Positions 7,160 through 9,835 of a DNA stretch of 9,835 nt are shown in pieces. Below the pieces are notes generated by a model that was given only the letters and a program-made list of their open reading frames with translations, did not search any database and had not been told where the DNA came from. The translations under genes and the position numbers were made by a program. The stretch is from an uncultured Coriobacteriales bacterium. Its GTDB lineage: Bacteria; Actinomycetota; Coriobacteriia; Coriobacteriales; UMGS124. The DNA is taken from positions 4,741 through 14,575 of the forward strand of contig CAIFEU010000065.1 of NCBI GenBank assembly GCA_903789505.1, given 5' to 3'. Within the stretch, counting starts at the first letter, position 1; the number at the start of each line of letters is the position of its first letter.

Positions 7160-7346
7160 ACCGGCCCGTCGCCCCCCGCCGGCGTTGCGCTCGCGTGGGC
7201 GCCCAGCGCTCCGCCGCCTCCCGCCGGGATGCCCGCGCCGCCCCTCCCGCCCCTCCTTCGCGCGCGCCATAAGTGCAGGCCATGTCCCCTTTTGCTATCG
7301 CGATTGTGGAAGAACTGCCGAGCGCGCCAGGAAGTGCGGCATCCTT

Positions 7347-7352
7347 TACAAT
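7347..7352 (+). promoter_or_regulatory. candidate -10 box of the regulator operon
   Basis: TACAAT matches five of six consensus positions and sits in the only A/T-rich patch upstream of the regulator. Transcription would start near 7359, giving a leader of about 93 bases. No clear -35 hexamer lies 16-18 bases upstream, which would fit a promoter needing an activator. That last point is inference. Confidence 0.45.
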
Positions 7353-7366
7353 GATGTAACGCATCA
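7352..7366. promoter_or_regulatory. inverted repeat over the predicted start site, possible operator
   Basis: TGATG (7352-7356) and CATCA (7362-7366) are exact reverse complements around a five-base centre. The repeat overlaps the end of the TACAAT box and the predicted transcription start, where a repressor or autoregulator could act. It is short, so it may be chance. Confidence 0.3.
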
Positions 7367-7403
7367 GCTACGCCTCGGACTAAAACCGCAGGCTGTTCGA
7401 CTG

Positions 7404-7421
7404 CCGGCGGCGTGCCGTCGG
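7404..7421 (+). repeat. leader hairpin upstream of the regulator ribosome site
   Basis: CCGGCGG (7404-7410) and CCGTCGG (7415-7421) pair over seven base pairs with one G-T wobble and a four-base loop. The stem ends 13 bases before GAGGGAG (7435-7441), so it lies inside the predicted untranslated leader and could influence translation. Confidence 0.4.
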
Positions 7422-7451
7422 TTGCATCATGGATGAGGGAGCGGACACGAC

Positions 7452-8165
7452 ATGCTAAAGGCGATGGTTGTTGACGACGAGGCGCCCGCGCGCTCTGAGC
7501 TCAAATACCTGCTGGACGAGGTCGGCGGTGTTGAGGTCGTCGCGGAGGCGGACAACATCCGTGATGCGATCCTCGAGCTCAAGAGCATGCACTGCGACGT
7601 GATCTTCCTGGACATCAACATGCCGGGCGTGAACGGCATGCAGTTCGCCGAGGCCCTGACCAAGTTCAAGAACCTGCCCGCCGTGGTGTTTGTGACCGCC
7701 TACGGCGACTATGCCACCAGCGCCTTCGACGTCAACGCGGTCGACTACCTGGTCAAGCCCGTCGAGACCGACCGGCTGCGCCAGGCCATCGAGAAGGTCA
7801 AGAACTCGCTGGGCATGAACGGCTCCAAGTCCACCGGCGAGCGCATCCCGGTGGAGAAGGGCGGCAAGAAGGTCCTCGTCCCGGTCGACAAGATCCGCTA
7901 CGTGATGGCCAAGGACGACTACTCCTGCCTGTACACCGAGGACGACCACTACCTGTCGACGATCTCGCTGACGCAGCTCGAGACGCGGCTGGGCTCCGAC
8001 AGCTTCTTCCGCGTGCACCGCGGCTACATCGTGAACCTCTCCTACGTGAGCGAGGTCGAGAGCGTGCCGGGCGGCACTCTGCTGCTGACGATGCGCGACA
8101 CCGGCGAGCAGATTCCCGTGTCGCGCCGTCGCGTCGCCCCGCTCAAGAAGGTGCTCAAGCTCTAG
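7452..8165 (+). CDS. LytTR-family response regulator
   Basis: A 237-residue two-domain DNA-binding response regulator of the LytR/AlgR/AgrA type, acting in the cytoplasm. The receiver domain (about 1-120) has the acidic pair Asp8-Asp9, the phosphoacceptor Asp54 in IFLDINMPG (51-59), Thr82 in FVTAYGDYA (80-88) and the conserved Lys102 in YLVKPVE (99-105). The LytTR DNA-binding domain (about 130-237) shows FFRVHRGYIVNL (185-196) and IPVSRRRVAPLKK (221-233). Every key residue is present, so it should be activated by phosphorylation, most likely by the kinase encoded just upstream. The start ATG follows GAGGGAG (7435-7441). Despite their proximity the two genes are separated by 335 bases, a strong hairpin and a promoter-like region, while the next gene begins only two bases after this one stops. 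Its binding sites are unknown: I found no convincing pair of LytTR-type direct repeats in the window. Confidence 0.95.
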   Translation: MLKAMVVDDEAPARSELKYLLDEVGGVEVVAEADNIRDAILELKSMHCDVIFLDINMPGVNGMQFAEALTKFKNLPAVVFVTAYGDYATSAFDVNAVDYLVKPVETDRLRQAIEKVKNSLGMNGSKSTGERIPVEKGGKKVLVPVDKIRYVMAKDDYSCLYTEDDHYLSTISLTQLETRLGSDSFFRVHRGYIVNLSYVSEVESVPGGTLLLTMRDTGEQIPVSRRRVAPLKKVLKL

Positions 8166-8167
8166 GT

Positions 8168-8749
8168 ATGGCAGTCTCCCCGACGAGCGACGCCGAGGTC
8201 GCCCCGATTCCTGTCGCACCCACGCCCGATGCGGCCTGCGCGCCCCTTCCCGGCGAGCAGGCGGTCCCGGCGCCGCGACCGGACGCGTTTCGCGTCGACG
8301 TCCTGTCCGACACGCATGGCTACCTGCCCCCGGCGGCGTTTCGCGCGTGCGAGGGGGCGGACCTCATCGTGCACGCGGGCGACATCTGCGGCGAAGAGAT
8401 TCTCGAGCGGCTCGAGCTCCAGGCGCCGGTCATCGCAGTGCTCGGGAACAACGACTGGCCCGGCATGTACGGGCGCGAGCTGCACGCCACCGAGCGGTTC
8501 GAGCGTCGCGGCGTCACGTTCAAGGTCACGCACATCCCCTCGCGGCTCGGTGCGCCCGACGTGCGCATCGCGATCTGCGGGCACACGCACGTGCCGAGCG
8601 TCAGCTCGGCGGGGGCGTGCACGGTCGTGAACCCCGGGAGCGTCTCCCGTCCGCGCTCGTCGTCGGGGCCGACGATGGCGCGTATCATGCTGCGCGACGA
8701 CTTCGTGGAATCGATTCGGATCGTGCTGCTCGACGAGCTGGGCGACTGA
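8168..8749 (+). CDS. YfcE/MJ0936-type metallophosphoesterase
   Basis: A 193-residue calcineurin-like phosphodiesterase of the small YfcE/MJ0936 family, which uses two divalent metals to hydrolyse phosphodiesters; natural substrates are mostly unknown. The metal-binding motifs appear in order: LSDTHG (46-51, Asp48 and His50), HAGD (69-72, Asp72), GNND (93-96, Asn94), VTH (120-122, His122) and GHTH (138-141, His139 and His141), followed by the family's NPGS (155-158). In relatives the fourth motif is usually THGH; here it is THIPSR, so only the first His is kept. The first 40 residues form an Ala/Pro-rich extension ahead of the usual N-terminus. No in-frame ATG, GTG or TTG lies between 8168 and the domain, so the extension appears real unless translation starts elsewhere. 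The ATG follows the regulator stop after two bases with no good ribosome site of its own, suggesting translational coupling and a shared transcript. Confidence 0.9.
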   Translation: MAVSPTSDAEVAPIPVAPTPDAACAPLPGEQAVPAPRPDAFRVDVLSDTHGYLPPAAFRACEGADLIVHAGDICGEEILERLELQAPVIAVLGNNDWPGMYGRELHATERFERRGVTFKVTHIPSRLGAPDVRIAICGHTHVPSVSSAGACTVVNPGSVSRPRSSSGPTMARIMLRDDFVESIRIVLLDELGD

Positions 8750-8773
8750 CCTCGCCCGCGAGCCCCGCGCAGC

Positions 8774-8800
8774 GTCCCGCCCCGTGCCCGCCGACGGGAC
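8774..8800 (+). terminator. candidate terminator hairpin after the phosphoesterase
   Basis: GTCCCG (8774-8779) and CGGGAC (8795-8800) are exact reverse complements. An alternative tighter stem CCCG/CGGG (8787-8790/8795-8798) uses the same right arm. It starts 25 bases after the stop and lacks a T-tract, so the call is tentative. Confidence 0.35.
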
Positions 8801-8831
8801 CCGCCGCCCCGGCGCGCATTCCCCGCGGGCA

Positions 8832-8857
8832 CCGCGGGCTGCCGCCGCGGGCTGCCG
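8832..8857. repeat. tandem repeat of a 13-base unit
   Basis: CCGCGGGCTGCCG occurs twice with no gap (8832-8844 and 8845-8857). A shorter copy of its first eight bases lies just upstream (8823-8830), and another CCGCGG follows at 8861-8866. Each unit contains the palindrome CCGCGG. The array lies about 100 bases upstream of metA. It may be a regulator site or only replication slippage in GC-rich DNA. Confidence 0.6.
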
Positions 8858-8953
8858 TTGCCGCGGTCGCGCGGACCCCGAGGCCAATGGAACGCCTGCA
8901 CCTCCCGCCTTCGCAACGCCCATCTGACTCCCATCACAGGAAGGACGAACCAC

Positions 8954-9835
8954 ATGCCCATCACCATCCCGGACGGGCTTCCCGCAAAGGGGATCCTCGA
9001 GGACGAGCGCATCTTTGCGCTCGAGGAGGACGTCGCGTCGCGGCAGGACATCCGCCCGCTGAACTTCGTGCTCGTGAACCTCATGCCGAAGAAGATCGAG
9101 ACGGAGACGCAGATTCTGCGTCTGATCTCCAAGTCGCCCATCCAGGTGAGCATGGAGTTCATGAACATGTCGTCGCACGAGTCGCGCAACACGCCGGCCG
9201 ACCACCTCGTCAAGTTCTACCGGACGTTCGACGAGCTCAGGGAGCGCAAGTTCGACGGGATGATCATCACCGGCGCGCCCGTGGAGACGCTGCCGTTCGA
9301 GGAGGTGGACTACTGGGACGAGCTGTGCCGCGTGATTGACTGGAGCCACGAGAACGTCTTCTCGACGCTCTACATCTGCTGGGGCGCGCTCGCCGGGCTG
9401 TACCACACCTGGGGCATTCCCAAGCACAACCTTCCCGAGAAGCTGTTCGGCGTCTTCCCGACGCATCTGGGCGACGAGTACCAGTTCCTGACGAACGGCT
9501 TCGACGAGGTGTTCCTCATGCCGCACTCGCGCCACGCCGGCTTCGACGAGGAGGACCTGCGCCGCGTGGGCGAGCTGGAGACTCTCGCCTATGGCGACGC
9601 CACCGGTAGCTCGATCATCGCCACCAGGGACCTGCGCGACATCTACGTGACCGGCCACATGGAGTACGGCAAGTACTCGCTGCGCGACGAGTACGAGCGT
9701 GACGTCAACGCGGGGCTGCCAATCAAGCTGCCCGTGGGCTACTACCCCGACTCCGACCCCGCGCAGGCGCCCGTGTTCTCGTGGCGCAGCCATGCCAACC
9801 TGCTGTACCGCAACTGGCTCAACTACGTCTACCAG
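8954..9835 (+). CDS. metA: homoserine O-acyltransferase MetA, probably acetyl-CoA type (3' end outside window)
   Basis: The first 294 residues of the MetA family, which acylates homoserine as the first committed step of methionine synthesis. The E. coli enzyme has 309 residues, so only about the last 10-20 are missing. Numbering matches E. coli exactly: nucleophile Cys142 in YICWGALAG (140-148), His235 and Glu237 in VTGHMEY (232-238), and the conserved NLMPKKIETE (42-51). The acyl-donor position 111 is Glu in ITGAPVETL (105-113). Published work on MetA enzymes links Glu111 to acetyl-CoA and Gly111, as in E. coli, to succinyl-CoA, so this is probably a homoserine O-acetyltransferase even though databases often call the family succinyltransferase. 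The start is backed by AGGAAGGA (8938-8945), eight bases upstream. A 204-base gap with a hairpin and a tandem repeat separates it from the phosphoesterase, so it is probably transcribed separately. I saw no SAM riboswitch in the leader. Confidence 0.96.
   Translation, partial: MPITIPDGLPAKGILEDERIFALEEDVASRQDIRPLNFVLVNLMPKKIETETQILRLISKSPIQVSMEFMNMSSHESRNTPADHLVKFYRTFDELRERKFDGMIITGAPVETLPFEEVDYWDELCRVIDWSHENVFSTLYICWGALAGLYHTWGIPKHNLPEKLFGVFPTHLGDEYQFLTNGFDEVFLMPHSRHAGFDEEDLRRVGELETLAYGDATGSSIIATRDLRDIYVTGHMEYGKYSLRDEYERDVNAGLPIKLPVGYYPDSDPAQAPVFSWRSHANLLYRNWLNYVYQ

Larger units (their letters stand above)
7160..7451. other. intergenic region upstream of the LytTR regulator
   Basis: No gene is supported here. 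The first part (7160-7268) is C-rich on the plus strand. It has a TGGGCGCCCA palindrome (7196-7205) within a GCGCT/AGCGC stem (7187-7191/7205-7209). A minus-strand run of G tracts (7238-7256) could form a G-quadruplex. From about 7269 the base composition drops sharply in GC, as expected of a promoter region. That part holds the ATCGCGAT palindrome (7297-7304), the TACAAT box and the two inverted repeats listed separately. Confidence 0.5.

Noticed and set aside
7047..7436. 129-codon plus-strand frame between kinase and regulator as a small gene
   Set aside because: It starts inside the kinase, passes through the hairpin and promoter region, is Arg/Pro-rich and has no recognisable domain.
8750..8953. 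SAM or other riboswitch in the metA leader
   Set aside because: I looked for the conserved core elements of SAM-type riboswitches and saw none. The stems present are simple GC repeats.
8162..9793. 543-codon minus-strand frame across the phosphoesterase and metA
   Set aside because: It crosses two well-supported genes with intact catalytic motifs and has no domain of its own; a GC shadow.

Overview
The window is a very GC-rich stretch of bacterial chromosome. It carries one complete gene on the minus strand, five complete genes on the plus strand and one gene cut by the window's right edge. The gene set resembles a Coriobacteriia (Olsenella/Collinsella/Atopobium-like) or related high-GC actinobacterial genome: a Ski2-like helicase with a DUF3516-type C-terminus, a LytS/LytTR regulatory pair and a MetA-type homoserine acyltransferase. 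That assignment is inferred from composition and family content, not from a marker gene. I see no insertion sequence, phage gene, CRISPR array, tRNA or rRNA.

Layout. Positions 1-47 hold an almost pure G/C palindrome just past the end of the helicase gene. The helicase (48-2738, minus) diverges from a GT-A-like glycosyltransferase (3279-4673, plus). The 540-base spacer between them is packed with strong G/C stem-loops and has a plausible promoter near each end. A TauE/SafE-type permease (4904-5728) follows. Next is a LytS-like histidine kinase (5875-7116) that lacks the usual membrane domain, closed by a strong hairpin. After a 335-base gap with its own promoter-like elements come a LytTR response regulator (7452-8165) and, two bases later, a YfcE-type metallophosphoesterase (8168-8749). 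The window ends inside metA (8954-9835), which has the E111 residue associated with acetyl-CoA rather than succinyl-CoA use.

How the genes may work together. The kinase and the regulator have the composition of a LytS/LytR two-component system and are neighbours on one strand, so they are probably partners, although they look separately transcribed. The regulator and the phosphoesterase are almost certainly co-transcribed. TauE/SafE permeases often move sulfur-containing or organic anions and MetA feeds methionine synthesis, so a loose sulfur link is possible, but nothing in the sequence proves it. I found no clear multi-gene novel system. The most unusual items are the structured spacer at 2820-3100, the soluble LytS-like kinase separated from its regulator, and the poorly classified glycosyltransferase with clustered cysteines.
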